Below are positions 53,177 through 63,793 of a stretch of DNA of 64,000 bases, piece after piece (within the stretch, counting starts at the first letter, position 1; each line of letters starts with the position of its first letter). The notes beneath the pieces are model-generated. The model had not been told where the DNA came from. It saw only the letters and a list, made by a program, of their open reading frames with translations, and did not search any database. The translations under genes and the position numbers were made by a program. The DNA lies in contig JBBIUV010000017.1 of NCBI GenBank assembly GCA_037440065.1, forward strand, positions 186,001-250,000. Reading direction: 5' to 3'. Source of the DNA: UBA1563 sp037440065. Lineage in GTDB: Bacteria; Bacteroidota; Ignavibacteria; Ignavibacteriales; Ignavibacteriaceae.

Positions 53177-54929
53177 TAAAAATATTTTATGGGCTACAAT
53201 TTTTTTAGAGCAACTTGCAAAACTTGGTGTTAAGCACATTTGTATTTCACCCGGTTCGCGAAGTACACCATTAACGCTTGCTGCAGCCTACAATAAAAAA
53301 TTCAAATGTTTAAATATTGTCGATGAACGCTCGTCGGCGTTTTTTGCTACGGGAATTGCACGTGCAACTGGAACTCCTGTTGTACTAATTTGTACTTCTG
53401 GAACAGCCACGGCGGAATATTATCCGGCAATAATTGAAGCTTATCAACAGAGAATTCCATTGATCGTTTGTACTGCAGATCGGCCGCCGGAACTTATAAA
53501 CAGAGGCGCTAATCAAACGATCAACCAGAAAAATTTGTATGCAAATCATATCCGTTTTTTTGTTGATGCGGGACTCCCCTCTATTTCAAAACAAAAACTA
53601 TCATTAATAAAAAAAATAGCCGTACAATCGTTTGAAATTTCTTCAATTAAAAGTAAAGGTCCGGTTCACATTAACTTCTCCTTTGAAAAACCTTTCGAAC
53701 CTGAAACCTACACAGATAGAATTCCGGTTGATTTCGAATTGAATTATAAAACCAAAGATGAATTGGTCTTTCAATTACAGGTGAATCAAAAAAAAGTAGA
53801 GACTTTAATTAAAATAATCTTGAAAGCTAACAAAGGTTTGATCATAGTTGGACCGGATGAATTCAATGGTGATTTTCCAAAGTTGATCAATGCTGTTGCG
53901 AATAAAACCGGTTTCCCGATTTTTGCAGATGGAGCATCTCAACTACGATTTGGTAAACTTTCTAAAAATAATGTAAATGCCAATTATGATGCTTTACTGC
54001 GTTCGGAACCTTTCTTAAAAGACTTTTCTCCCGATTTGATCCTGCATTTTGGAAGAACAATTACTTCGAAAGGATTAGAGCAATTCCTTGAAAAAACTTC
54101 AGCACCGAAATATTTAATAAACGAATTTGGTGATTGGTTTGACCCAACAAACAGTGCTAAGGATGTGTTGGCAATTAAACCAACCGAGTTTTGTAAGATG
54201 TTGTTGAACTCAAAAAAAACAGATGCGATATCAAAAGAGAAAAAAGAATGGCATGAATTTATATCTAAAGTCGACTTAGCAGCAGAAAAAATTAAAGAAG
54301 AACTTTTCACAAGTTCTCAATTTCCGAACGAACCTAAAACTATTAATTTATTATTAAAGAATCTTCCGGACAGGGCAAACATTATGCTTTCCAACAGCTT
54401 GCCTGTACGTGACTTTGATTTCTTTGCCTCGAATTTTGATAAAAAGATTACCGTATTCCACAATCGCGGAGCAAGTGGAATAGACGGAATAACCTCAACA
54501 GCATTGGGGATTACTTCAGTCTCAAAAGCCCCAACGATACTGATTACTGGTGACCTGGCATTTTACTACGACCTAACTTCACTTCTTACTGCAAAGCAAT
54601 ACAAAATTCCTTTAGTAATAATTTTAGTGAACAATAATGGTGGTGGAATCTTTCAATTTCTTCCAATTTCAAAATATCAAAAAGTCTTTGATCAGTTTTT
54701 TACGATGCCCCATTCATTATCATTCAAGAATTTTGTGAAAGAATTTGACGGGAATTATTCTCTTATTAAAAAACAAAGTGATTTTGAGAAAAGATTAAAC
54801 GATGCTTTAACAGCTAAAAATTTCTCAGTACTCGAAATAAAAACAGATGCTGTCTCTTCGCTTCAATTAAGAAGAAAATATTGGAAATCGGTTTCAGAAT
54901 TCTTTACAAACAAAAAAGCCGCAATGTAG
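53163..54929 (+). CDS. menD: SEPHCHC synthase (2-succinyl-5-enolpyruvyl-6-hydroxy-3-cyclohexene-1-carboxylate synthase)
   Basis: A 588-residue ThDP-dependent enzyme that joins isochorismate and 2-oxoglutarate in menaquinone synthesis. I choose the ATG at 53163 because the frame upstream is inside menF. Markers are ISPGSRSTPLTLA, VDERSSAFFATGIARATG, the ThDP glutamate region and NNNGGGIFQFLP. Stop lies in the loop of the following terminator. It supplies quinone for the NrfD-type complexes in this region. Confidence 0.94.
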   Translation: MKKVNKNILWATIFLEQLAKLGVKHICISPGSRSTPLTLAAAYNKKFKCLNIVDERSSAFFATGIARATGTPVVLICTSGTATAEYYPAIIEAYQQRIPLIVCTADRPPELINRGANQTINQKNLYANHIRFFVDAGLPSISKQKLSLIKKIAVQSFEISSIKSKGPVHINFSFEKPFEPETYTDRIPVDFELNYKTKDELVFQLQVNQKKVETLIKIILKANKGLIIVGPDEFNGDFPKLINAVANKTGFPIFADGASQLRFGKLSKNNVNANYDALLRSEPFLKDFSPDLILHFGRTITSKGLEQFLEKTSAPKYLINEFGDWFDPTNSAKDVLAIKPTEFCKMLLNSKKTDAISKEKKEWHEFISKVDLAAEKIKEELFTSSQFPNEPKTINLLLKNLPDRANIMLSNSLPVRDFDFFASNFDKKITVFHNRGASGIDGITSTALGITSVSKAPTILITGDLAFYYDLTSLLTAKQYKIPLVIILVNNNGGGIFQFLPISKYQKVFDQFFTMPHSLSFKNFVKEFDGNYSLIKKQSDFEKRLNDALTAKNFSVLEIKTDAVSSLQLRRKYWKSVSEFFTNKKAAM

Positions 54930-54948
54930 TTTTGCGGCTTTTATTTTT
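54914..54948. terminator. Terminator overlapping the end of menD
   Basis: AAAAGCCGCAA (54914-54924) pairs perfectly with TTGCGGCTTTT (54932-54942), then a T-rich tract. The menD TAG (54927-54929) is in the loop. It separates menD from the convergent acyltransferase gene and may serve both. Confidence 0.88.
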
Positions 54949-54965
54949 CTTATTTCAGTTCTTCT

Positions 54966-56123
54966 CTAAACCTTGATAAAAATCTTTTTAGCATAAAGTA
55001 TCCACATTAAACCGAGCCAAACCACAACATAAACTAGCGCCCAGGCTAATGATGCATGCAATGGAGCAAGCCATGATAAAAAGAATTTTTCATATAAAAA
55101 TGATTGAAGATCTACATTTACTCCGGCGTTATTAGTAACTTCAATTAATCCCATCAATCTTCCAACAATGCCTGATAAGAAAAAGACAGTTATTGCGTTC
55201 GTACCATAAACCACAAACGGTTTCGTCCACCAGGTAATTCCCTTCACATCAATAAACCAAAAGCAGAGTGCAAAAAAGTGAAGAGCCATTCCGGAATTGA
55301 ATAAAACATATGAGCTTGTCCATAAACTTTTGTTTATCGGAAACCACATATCAACTATCGTTGCGAGAACAATTCCTAAATTACCGAAGACAAACATCCA
55401 AACAATTTTTGTGGTTTTGTCATTGTTCGTTCTAAGCCACGCTCCGAGTAGAACACCGCTTAACGCAGTTGATATAGCTGGAATTGTACTTAACAAACCT
55501 TCAGGATCCCATACTTTGGTGTGTTTCCATAAATGTCCAGGTAACAAAAGATTATCCAACCAACCGGAAAGATTTGGTGCGAATAACGCCTTTCCCGCAG
55601 CATCAGTTATCACTGGGATATATAAATTCGGCATACCATAACCGGGAACAGGAATTAGAGTCATGATCATCCAATAGAAGATTAATAATCCACCGGCAAT
55701 ATATGCTTGTGTTTTCCAATTCGCTTTTAAAAATATAAAAGATGCAAAAAAGTAAACAACAGCAATTCGTTGAAGCACACCAGGGATTCTAATTGTGGAC
55801 AAATTAAAATATGGGAATCCATGAAGCACCATCCCAATCAGAAAAATCATTATTGCTCTTCTAAAAATCTGCAACACTAATTTTTTCTGATCGTCACCTC
55901 TTTCTTTCCGTTTGGTAAGAGAAAGAGTAATAGCTACTCCAACAATAAATAAAAAGAAAGGGAAAATATAATCAGTGGGGGTTACGCCATTCCATGCGGC
56001 ATGTTCTAAAGCCGGATAGATGGTTCCCCAACTGCCGGGATTATTAACCAAAATCATCCCCATAATAGTTATACCCCGAAAAACATCAAGCGAAATTAAA
56101 CGATCCGATTTTGCAGCTTCCAT
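54966..56123 (-). CDS. HGSNAT-like (DUF5009) membrane acyltransferase homologue
   Basis: A 385-residue polytopic protein with about ten helices. The opening RLISLDVFRGITIMGMILVNNPG and DYIFPFFLFIVGVAITLSL, with IRIPGVLQRIAVVYF, are diagnostic of the heparan-alpha-glucosaminide N-acetyltransferase / DUF5009 family, which moves acetyl groups across a membrane onto sugars. The acceptor in this organism is unknown. Downstream of the DedA gene on the same strand. Confidence 0.88.
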   Translation of the reverse strand: MEAAKSDRLISLDVFRGITIMGMILVNNPGSWGTIYPALEHAAWNGVTPTDYIFPFFLFIVGVAITLSLTKRKERGDDQKKLVLQIFRRAIMIFLIGMVLHGFPYFNLSTIRIPGVLQRIAVVYFFASFIFLKANWKTQAYIAGGLLIFYWMIMTLIPVPGYGMPNLYIPVITDAAGKALFAPNLSGWLDNLLLPGHLWKHTKVWDPEGLLSTIPAISTALSGVLLGAWLRTNNDKTTKIVWMFVFGNLGIVLATIVDMWFPINKSLWTSSYVLFNSGMALHFFALCFWFIDVKGITWWTKPFVVYGTNAITVFFLSGIVGRLMGLIEVTNNAGVNVDLQSFLYEKFFLSWLAPLHASLAWALVYVVVWLGLMWILYAKKIFIKV

Positions 56124-56197
56124 ACTTCACTTCTAAGTAAGTTGATAAAAAATTCTATCAAACTTAATCGAATTAATTCATCTGTACAAATTGAATT

Positions 56198-56848
56198 TTA
56201 TTTTGCCGGACTTGATCTAAATTTAGCTCGAATGATTTCAACAATTGCTGGTAAAATAGAAATTAAGATTACCGCAAGAATAGCAAAGCTGAAATTTTCT
56301 TTTATGAAGGGAAGGTTGCCAAAATAAAAACCGAGAAAAACAAGTAACCCGCTCCACAATAAAGCTCCGGCGATGGAGTAGGAAATAAATTTCGCATAAT
56401 TCATTCTTCCAATACCTGCGGTAAACGGAGTGAACGTTCGAACAATAGGAACAAAGCGCGCAATGATGATAGTTTTTCCGCCATACTTTTCAAAATACGC
56501 ATTAGTTTTTTCGAGGTATTCTTTCTTAATCATTTTTCCGGAACTTCGTTTTAAAATTTTTGTTCCGAGAAAGTGTCCAATCCAATAGTTTACGTTATCA
56601 CCCGTTAAAGCTGCAATAACCACAAGAAAAAAACAAAAATAGACATTTAAACTTCCCAACGCAGCCAATGTTCCCATCGCAAATAATAGTGAGTCTCCCG
56701 GTAAAAAAGGGGTAAAGACAAATCCGGTTTCAGCAAAGATTACAAAGAATAAAATAGCATAAGTGAAAGTTCCATACTGTGCAGTTAATTCCCCTAAATG
56801 AACATCAAGATGTAAAAATATTTCGATAAGATTTTGAACAATATCCAA
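56198..56848 (-). CDS. DedA-family membrane protein
   Basis: A 216-residue protein with about five helices and the DedA markers FLPGDSLLFAMG, NVNYWIGHFLG and IIARFVPIVRTFTPFTAG; DedA proteins act as lipid scramblases/flippases and in proton-dependent homeostasis. The start is a TTG at 56848; no in-frame ATG exists upstream. It lies 24 bases after sprA, so read-through is possible. Confidence 0.9.
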   Translation of the reverse strand: MDIVQNLIEIFLHLDVHLGELTAQYGTFTYAILFFVIFAETGFVFTPFLPGDSLLFAMGTLAALGSLNVYFCFFLVVIAALTGDNVNYWIGHFLGTKILKRSSGKMIKKEYLEKTNAYFEKYGGKTIIIARFVPIVRTFTPFTAGIGRMNYAKFISYSIAGALLWSGLLVFLGFYFGNLPFIKENFSFAILAVILISILPAIVEIIRAKFRSSPAK

Positions 56849-56872
56849 ATTGCACCAAAGTTGATTAAAAAA

Positions 56873-59800
56873 TTATTGAGTAATTGAGATTCTCACATCC
56901 AAACCGGCTTCATTTATAGTTGAAGCGGTAACTCTTGCCGCTCCCTCTGGAGCAATGGATGATCTTTTGTAAAATACCGAGAGTGTAACGCGTGAACTGA
57001 TAACATATTTTATTCGGGGTTCAAGTGAAGTTCTCGTTGTTCCGTCTTGAGGCGTTCCCTCTTCTGTAAACTGATTCATATCGAAAAATACGGTTGAATT
57101 TTTCGTGTTTGAATATGAAAAACTAAATTCAATATCATTCTTTAAAGCGATTCCGAATAACGGTACTTCGAAGCCAGACTTGGAATAGTTTAAAGAAACA
57201 CCGATTTCGCGAGAAAATGTTTCTGTGATTTTTTGTGTGGTTACACTCAGGTCGTAATTAGTTCGAGTTGAGTATTTAACGTTGCCGGAGAAGTTACCAT
57301 CCCAGAATGAATTTAAAGTAAGATTCAAACCAACGAGAGGAGAAAATCCGTATGATATTTTTTGAGAGGATGTTGTCTGTTTTCCATCCGGTTCAATTCT
57401 CCATCCTTCTGTATAATTAGCGCCATAAGCATGATCGAGACTAACACGTTTAGCGAAACTTTTAAATATTGAAAACTTTTCCAAACCATCCCATGTAATT
57501 CTCCAGTTTGGACGTGGGACATATTTCATAAGATTTTTTAAAAAACCAACCTTTGATAGAAGCGGTAAAGTTTCAAATCCCTGCATAAACGCCTGAGAAA
57601 GATTTTCACCCTTGTTGGCTGCTTTTGGATCATATAATTCGTTAACACGTTTTATTCCACTCTTAAACATCGACAAAAAGAAAGTTGGTGGTAGCGAGAA
57701 GAAGGTTCTATCAAGCGTTCCGGAAGAAGAAATACTCTTAATACTAGTAATTCCATTTTCATCAGATCGAAGGGATGTAGTTTTATTCATTGACCAACCG
57801 GTCTTCCAATTCAAATCTATACGAGCGCCTTCCCACAAAGGACGGGAGGTTTTTAAATCAATTGAATTCCTTTGACTATAATTATCAGATAAGTCTCCAT
57901 TTGGTGCTCTTGGACCAACACTATTATTGAGACCAATCATGTATAATCGTGAAGGACCTTCATTCGCATTGTATTTCAATCCCCAGAAATTCTTAAATCC
58001 TGATCTTTTCCCAAGAATACCGTTTGATGAAGAACTATTGTCATTAGAGAAACCGACACTTATTGTTTCATAATCAAAGAAGAGCGTTCTTGCCAAGGTT
58101 TTTAAAAAATAAACTGCCTTAGTTATTGCAGTTGGTCTGCCGGCCAAAGTATCCACAGAAACGGTTGAATCAGTTTTAGCTAATGTTGGAATTACTAAAT
58201 TTGGATCATTTTTCTGAGCATCTTGATTGCCCTCATCAAAATTTCTAGTTCTTGTGGGAGAAACAGCAGCCGTAGTTTTTTGTTGATTCTTGCTCTCATC
58301 TTCTTTAAATAACGGAGCTGCAAGTGCTTTTAGCTTCAACGAAAATCCTAAATTAATTCTGTTGGAATAACCAACACGCCTTCCAAGTTCAACCTGTCTA
58401 AAATCATTATCCCATTGATATGTAACACCATAACCAGCAGTTAAGGTGAAAAAATTTTTCAAATCCCAGAATGAAGGAAGCCGAGGAGAAGTCTTGAAAT
58501 CAAAAACTTGTTTGTAAGAATAATCTTTCCCAAAAATAACACCGCCTAAAATGTCTTTCCAGATTTCGCGTTCCGTTCTTTGGTTGTTGTAAGCATCAGT
58601 TTCAAGATACGAAAGCGTTGAAGCGATATCTACATTATAGGTTGTTCCAATATTCCAGAAACCGTTATCAGTAAGTTTCCAAGTATAATTAAATCCTCGC
58701 GAAGAAGTAAAGTCTCTTGAAACAATTGTTTTCGATTCGCTGTTCCGTTGTGGTCTTGTAACATTGATGTTCCGGTTTCGTTTTGCAGAAACGTTCCACG
58801 CGATAGACTGAGGAGTATAATAAAATTTTGCGTTACGGTAATCACTCATCAACGCGAGTACTGTTCCCAACACCGGGATGCTTGAAGGATAAAAGAAGTA
58901 ATCATTTCCAAGTTGAAGAGAGTAGTTTGCCGAAGCATTCCAAATCCAACTTGTTTGAGAAAGCGTGGTTGGATTTCTGCTGAAAGCCTTATTATAATTA
59001 AAATTGAAAGAGATGGCATTCCAAGTATCACGTATTAACCAATAATTTGAAGGAATATTCAACTTGATGTTGGAGATATTCCACGAATCTGAAGTTGAAA
59101 AAGTTTGTGATTCAGCCTGAATTTCTTCAGCTGTCTTATACTTCGACTTTCTGATCGATTCCTCAACTCGAATATCCGTACCTGGGAAATAAAGTGGTTT
59201 ACCAAGAGCCTCTGTCCTTGAATAAGTAACTCTCAAATTACTTCCGGGCATATCAAACGGAAGAAATTTTAGGACATTAACATCCGTTGACATACTCCAA
59301 TTTTTAGCATCAACCCTCGAACCGAACCGATCATTCAAACGATGAAAGTAAGGATCGGTTTGACTCATATTAAAATTAATGTTCATCAGATCTGCAAGTT
59401 TTAGAGAAGTTCCAAAACTATAAGCCCAGCCCGGCGTATCATCGGCTCCAATTACACGAAGCTCATTCACCCAAACTTGCCCAGAAATAGCCCCCGTCGC
59501 CCTATTAACAATAACAACTGATAAAAATTTAATCGCGGTAAGAGAAGGATTTCCTTTCACAACATAAAATTGGTTTTCTTGCCCGGCAACTTTTTGGACA
59601 AATTCAGCAGTAATTTGTGTAGTATCGCGAGCATCTTTCAGTGCAGTCAATTCACTGAAAAGTATACTTACTTCATTCCAACCGGGAGTTATGGGTTGTT
59701 TATAAGCATAAAAATTATTTGTGTCGGCTCCAAATCGGAAATAGACATCGGCATTTTGTTGGTTTCCACTAACATATGAGACGGAACTTGTTGTAACGTT

Positions 59801-62800
59801 TTCCTCGCCATGGATGAATAATTTCATCTGTTTATAATTAAAAACATCAAGGGGACGGAAAAGATATTTTATCGCTTCGCGCGATTGCCCCATCGGAAGA
59901 TCAGTTAATGTTAAATTTAACGATTGTTCATTTCTAAAAATTTCTTCGTCGGGACGACTACGATCTCTTTCTCTTTGAACTCCCGGAGGACTTTGATACG
60001 CCGGATAATTATCTTCAATGTTTACAACTGATATCGCTAGAATGCTGTCTTTTAAATCTTTTTTCTGCCATTGATTACCGACTAAATTAAAATCAGCCAT
60101 TCTGAAATGAACTGTGTCTGTTGCATTCGTTACGAACAGTCGAAGATATTCAACAACAGAAAAACTAGGATTTCCATATGCTAAAGAAGTATCTTTTAAC
60201 GGAATGCGGTATAGATACCAATTATTCGTTCCTCCACCGGCAATGTATGGATTTTTCAACGGATCGGTACTTAATGGGATTTCATACCGGTAATAACTAT
60301 TTAATTGATCTAGAAATCCATTGCGGTTTAAATCTTCCGTATCAGGAAATCTACCGATATCAGTCAATGCTGCATTTCCCTGCGTTCCATTTATATTAAC
60401 ATAATTAGCCATCAGGGCTGATCCGGAATTCGTATAAGAGAAATTATCATGGCTTGGATCACCATCTGTAGAACCTGAAAAAGCTTGTTCAGCAGCATCC
60501 AGCATTCCATCTAAACCATTATCCTCACCATTATCGATAAGATCATTTTTATTTTTATCTTCTGTATCAAGTACACCGTTTGGAATTACGTCTTCGCTTA
60601 TTTTTCCTAAATCGATATAGATTTTTGCATCCTCGGATTTTGCATCAACTTTTAACCAAAATTCTAAGAACTCAATATTTTCATCAACTAGATTGCTTGC
60701 GGTTGATGAGAGTTGTTTCATCATTCCACCCCATGTCCATGGTTTATTGACTGTCGACATATTTCTTGAATAGTTATATGTTCCCGGAACATCTGGAACA
60801 TAAACATAATCAAGCACAGTAACTTGCTCATCGCCACGAGCAACTTTCTTTTCGGGCCAGATGTATTTTACCATTACATCAGATGGTAAAACATTGTACC
60901 AAAAACTTTTTCCCTTATACGTCATTGTTACTGAATCAGTTGGAGTTGATAATCCCGATATTTTTTTTAATTCGTCGGGAATACTTAGATCTTTCCACGA
61001 AGTATAAGAAACTCCAATTGGAATAATTCGTTTTGAACCTTCAAAATCATCAATGTAAGCAATACTCTTTCCCTCGTCAGAAGAAATAGTACTTTTCTTG
61101 GTATTTGGATCAGGATTCATGTAAGCAAATTCACCGCTTAAACTGATTGTCGACAATTCTCGTGTTGGGAAAATTTTATCGATTGCCTTTGTAAGAAAAG
61201 GAAGATCCATCGAGGTGCTGAAATCAATTCCGTAGATGGAATTGCTTAGCGGTTCTTCACCAATCCGCACTTTGTCACTCAATGTCTGTTGAGTCAAAGT
61301 TAATGCAGAAAATCCAAGTTTTGTTCTTTTGGAAAAGTCAATCTGTCCGCGAATACCAAAAAGTGTTTTGGATGCAAGTTGAAAAAGATCGTTCTCTTCG
61401 TAAGTTATTTTTAAGTTAGCACCGGGAACAAGCGCTGCATCGTTTCTAATTGTAAGTTGGCCTGTGCTGTAATCCATATAATAATCAATCCCTGCGGTCA
61501 AATCTCTTCCGTTAAGATTTACTTTTACAGAATTCTCCACAAGCGTAAAACCTAGCTGATAGACTGCAGAAGCTTCACCAGAATAAGTACCGGTCATTAT
61601 GAATTTGTCTTTGATATTATTTTGCCGGGCAAATGTTACTGTTTCGTCATATACGCTCAAGTACTGAAGAGTTGAATCTGGAGTATGTGGGAATTTAGGC
61701 ATATTCCTACCAAAGGGTTGAAGCACTGGAAAAATGATTTCTCCAGTAGCTGGAATTATGGTTATACCTTGTTTAAAGTCAAAAACACCGTCTGATTGTC
61801 CTTGGCCATCTTGACCAGTGAGATCGAGTCCAAATGCATTAAGTAATTTAAGTTCATCAAAAATTTGTTGTGGCTCTTGTCCTTCAACTTGATACTTGAT
61901 ATCAAAAACAAAACCTTCCTTTTTAATATTCCGTCCGTTGATGGGGTAGATATTTTTAAGGAGCAGATTCCATGCTTTTTTTTGCGCCGGTATTAGATTT
62001 TTTGGCTTTACAAGTTTAAGTACTAACTGTAAAGTCGTGTCACCTGAGGCCTGATCGAAAAACTCACCATAAAAAATATCATCATCTTGTCCAGTTGTAA
62101 CACCATCTCGTTGGTAAGCAACCGCAATAATATCTGCTTCTTGAATTTGGGATTTGAATGTTATCTGGCCGGTATACTTATTCAATATGTAATCGACTTC
62201 TTCTGTTAAAAGAATAAATCGTCCTTTAGCAATTTCTCCATCAACTTCTTTTGAAGTTCTTATTTCATTACTATAAACTTCATTCTGAGGTCTATTCGGC
62301 AAATCGATCAGTGCAACAGCGTTCCTTTCGTTTGCACTTCCGATCGTCTGGTTGATAGATTTCCAAACCTCTATTTTCTTTACAAAGTATTTCTGATTAA
62401 TTATTGGAGTTGCATTTGCATAATACTTATTGAATAAATTATGTTCATCTTTATCCAATGTGTCTGCATAAACTTCATCAATAAAATAGTGATTACGTGA
62501 GTATTCATAAGCATGAATAGTAAAGTCTTGAGTTGTTGTTCCTCCGCTTACTGTCTTTTCTTTTATTTCTCCTTTTTTCTGGCTGGCAAGAGTTGTAAGC
62601 GTTAACGGTCCCATTTTAAATGTTGCTTTAATTCCAAACAACGCTTCGCTGCCGCCAACAAGCGGAGAGGTTTGTAGTGATACGTTTCCAGCTTCAACAC
62701 TCTGGACTATTTCATCTTCATAACCGGTGTATTTTATTTTTAACTGGTTCTCATATTCAAATGTTCGTTCGGTATTCCAGTCAGCGCTAATTGTAAGCTT

Positions 62801-63793
62801 ATCACCAATTGTACCATTAACGTTTATTTGCACAGTTTGTTTAAAGTCAGGTTCATTGCGTGTATTTCCTAAACGGGAAGCAGTAACACCTTCGGTAGTT
62901 TCGTTACGCCATGCACCATGGATATCAACGGCTCCACCGATTCTTAGATTTATTTTGGGTGGGCCGAAAATACTAAGGATACCCACGCTTGGAAGTGGAA
63001 TTTCAAAATCGGTAATATCTTTTATCAATTCCCCCAAACCTCTTTTTGAATCTTTCAATTCATATTGATAAGCAAGTGCGTCCCACATTTCTTCCTGTCG
63101 ACTTTTCAATCGGAGTTCAACATATTCCTCTATAGGAATTGTTAAAATAACTTTTGTAGTAACTTCCCCGATTTTTTCTCTTATCTCAACATTTTTCCCA
63201 GTTGAATCGATCTCAACCACTCTTCTCCTAACTCCTGATGATGGTTGAGCAATCAGTTTTGTTGCTTTTTGATCGTATAAAGAAATGGTGGGGGAATCTT
63301 TTCTTTTATATTTGAATTGTTCAATTCTTGCAGTAGAATCCCTTTGGAGCGAATCTAGCCGGATAGAATCCATCCGTGCAAGTTCTGCTTGAAACGCAAG
63401 AGTATCAGCAACTACCGGAGCTGCAGTTTTTTTACCCTTGGTAGTTATCAGTGTAAGAGTTTTAGCCGAATCTAATAGCTTAACAGTTTTATTTGTATCT
63501 GCCATCGGATTAAATAACGGTAGAGTAGTTACTGAATTAAAATTTAAATTGAGTGTATCATTGGATTTAGGTGTTGAACTGGAATCACTAACGGCATTTG
63601 TTAATGAAATAGATAAATCATTTTTTGTTGAGGAACTGTCTTGCGGTTGAAGATCACCTGATTGATAATTTTGTCCTTCCTTAGTGTCAGAATGTTGGTT
63701 CAATTTTTCAATTCTGAAAGCAGAATCGAACCATATCAACGGAACAACTTTTGTGGAACCTGAACCTGAAAAACCCATAAGAAGATAAAACAA
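56873..63793 (-). CDS. sprA: T9SS translocon protein SprA
   Basis: A protein of about 2306 residues from the TTG at 63793, the expected length of SprA, the very large outer-membrane barrel through which T9SS substrates leave. Residues about 280-440 match the family N-terminal block (IGGAVDIHGAWRNETTEG, ISADWNTERTFEYEN, PLVGGSEALFGIKATFKMG), and the remainder is rich in beta-strands, ending in a barrel-like DVRISITQ. No signal peptide follows the TTG or the ATG at 63778. An in-frame ATT at 63862, 7 bases after AAAGG, would add a basic-hydrophobic leader (see findings). The T9SS substrates at 5503-8998 are natural clients. Confidence 0.9.
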   Translation of the reverse strand: MFYLLMGFSGSGSTKVVPLIWFDSAFRIEKLNQHSDTKEGQNYQSGDLQPQDSSSTKNDLSISLTNAVSDSSSTPKSNDTLNLNFNSVTTLPLFNPMADTNKTVKLLDSAKTLTLITTKGKKTAAPVVADTLAFQAELARMDSIRLDSLQRDSTARIEQFKYKRKDSPTISLYDQKATKLIAQPSSGVRRRVVEIDSTGKNVEIREKIGEVTTKVILTIPIEEYVELRLKSRQEEMWDALAYQYELKDSKRGLGELIKDITDFEIPLPSVGILSIFGPPKINLRIGGAVDIHGAWRNETTEGVTASRLGNTRNEPDFKQTVQINVNGTIGDKLTISADWNTERTFEYENQLKIKYTGYEDEIVQSVEAGNVSLQTSPLVGGSEALFGIKATFKMGPLTLTTLASQKKGEIKEKTVSGGTTTQDFTIHAYEYSRNHYFIDEVYADTLDKDEHNLFNKYYANATPIINQKYFVKKIEVWKSINQTIGSANERNAVALIDLPNRPQNEVYSNEIRTSKEVDGEIAKGRFILLTEEVDYILNKYTGQITFKSQIQEADIIAVAYQRDGVTTGQDDDIFYGEFFDQASGDTTLQLVLKLVKPKNLIPAQKKAWNLLLKNIYPINGRNIKKEGFVFDIKYQVEGQEPQQIFDELKLLNAFGLDLTGQDGQGQSDGVFDFKQGITIIPATGEIIFPVLQPFGRNMPKFPHTPDSTLQYLSVYDETVTFARQNNIKDKFIMTGTYSGEASAVYQLGFTLVENSVKVNLNGRDLTAGIDYYMDYSTGQLTIRNDAALVPGANLKITYEENDLFQLASKTLFGIRGQIDFSKRTKLGFSALTLTQQTLSDKVRIGEEPLSNSIYGIDFSTSMDLPFLTKAIDKIFPTRELSTISLSGEFAYMNPDPNTKKSTISSDEGKSIAYIDDFEGSKRIIPIGVSYTSWKDLSIPDELKKISGLSTPTDSVTMTYKGKSFWYNVLPSDVMVKYIWPEKKVARGDEQVTVLDYVYVPDVPGTYNYSRNMSTVNKPWTWGGMMKQLSSTASNLVDENIEFLEFWLKVDAKSEDAKIYIDLGKISEDVIPNGVLDTEDKNKNDLIDNGEDNGLDGMLDAAEQAFSGSTDGDPSHDNFSYTNSGSALMANYVNINGTQGNAALTDIGRFPDTEDLNRNGFLDQLNSYYRYEIPLSTDPLKNPYIAGGGTNNWYLYRIPLKDTSLAYGNPSFSVVEYLRLFVTNATDTVHFRMADFNLVGNQWQKKDLKDSILAISVVNIEDNYPAYQSPPGVQRERDRSRPDEEIFRNEQSLNLTLTDLPMGQSREAIKYLFRPLDVFNYKQMKLFIHGEENVTTSSVSYVSGNQQNADVYFRFGADTNNFYAYKQPITPGWNEVSILFSELTALKDARDTTQITAEFVQKVAGQENQFYVVKGNPSLTAIKFLSVVIVNRATGAISGQVWVNELRVIGADDTPGWAYSFGTSLKLADLMNINFNMSQTDPYFHRLNDRFGSRVDAKNWSMSTDVNVLKFLPFDMPGSNLRVTYSRTEALGKPLYFPGTDIRVEESIRKSKYKTAEEIQAESQTFSTSDSWNISNIKLNIPSNYWLIRDTWNAISFNFNYNKAFSRNPTTLSQTSWIWNASANYSLQLGNDYFFYPSSIPVLGTVLALMSDYRNAKFYYTPQSIAWNVSAKRNRNINVTRPQRNSESKTIVSRDFTSSRGFNYTWKLTDNGFWNIGTTYNVDIASTLSYLETDAYNNQRTEREIWKDILGGVIFGKDYSYKQVFDFKTSPRLPSFWDLKNFFTLTAGYGVTYQWDNDFRQVELGRRVGYSNRINLGFSLKLKALAAPLFKEDESKNQQKTTAAVSPTRTRNFDEGNQDAQKNDPNLVIPTLAKTDSTVSVDTLAGRPTAITKAVYFLKTLARTLFFDYETISVGFSNDNSSSSNGILGKRSGFKNFWGLKYNANEGPSRLYMIGLNNSVGPRAPNGDLSDNYSQRNSIDLKTSRPLWEGARIDLNWKTGWSMNKTTSLRSDENGITSIKSISSSGTLDRTFFSLPPTFFLSMFKSGIKRVNELYDPKAANKGENLSQAFMQGFETLPLLSKVGFLKNLMKYVPRPNWRITWDGLEKFSIFKSFAKRVSLDHAYGANYTEGWRIEPDGKQTTSSQKISYGFSPLVGLNLTLNSFWDGNFSGNVKYSTRTNYDLSVTTQKITETFSREIGVSLNYSKSGFEVPLFGIALKNDIEFSFSYSNTKNSTVFFDMNQFTEEGTPQDGTTRTSLEPRIKYVISSRVTLSVFYKRSSIAPEGAARVTASTINEAGLDVRISITQ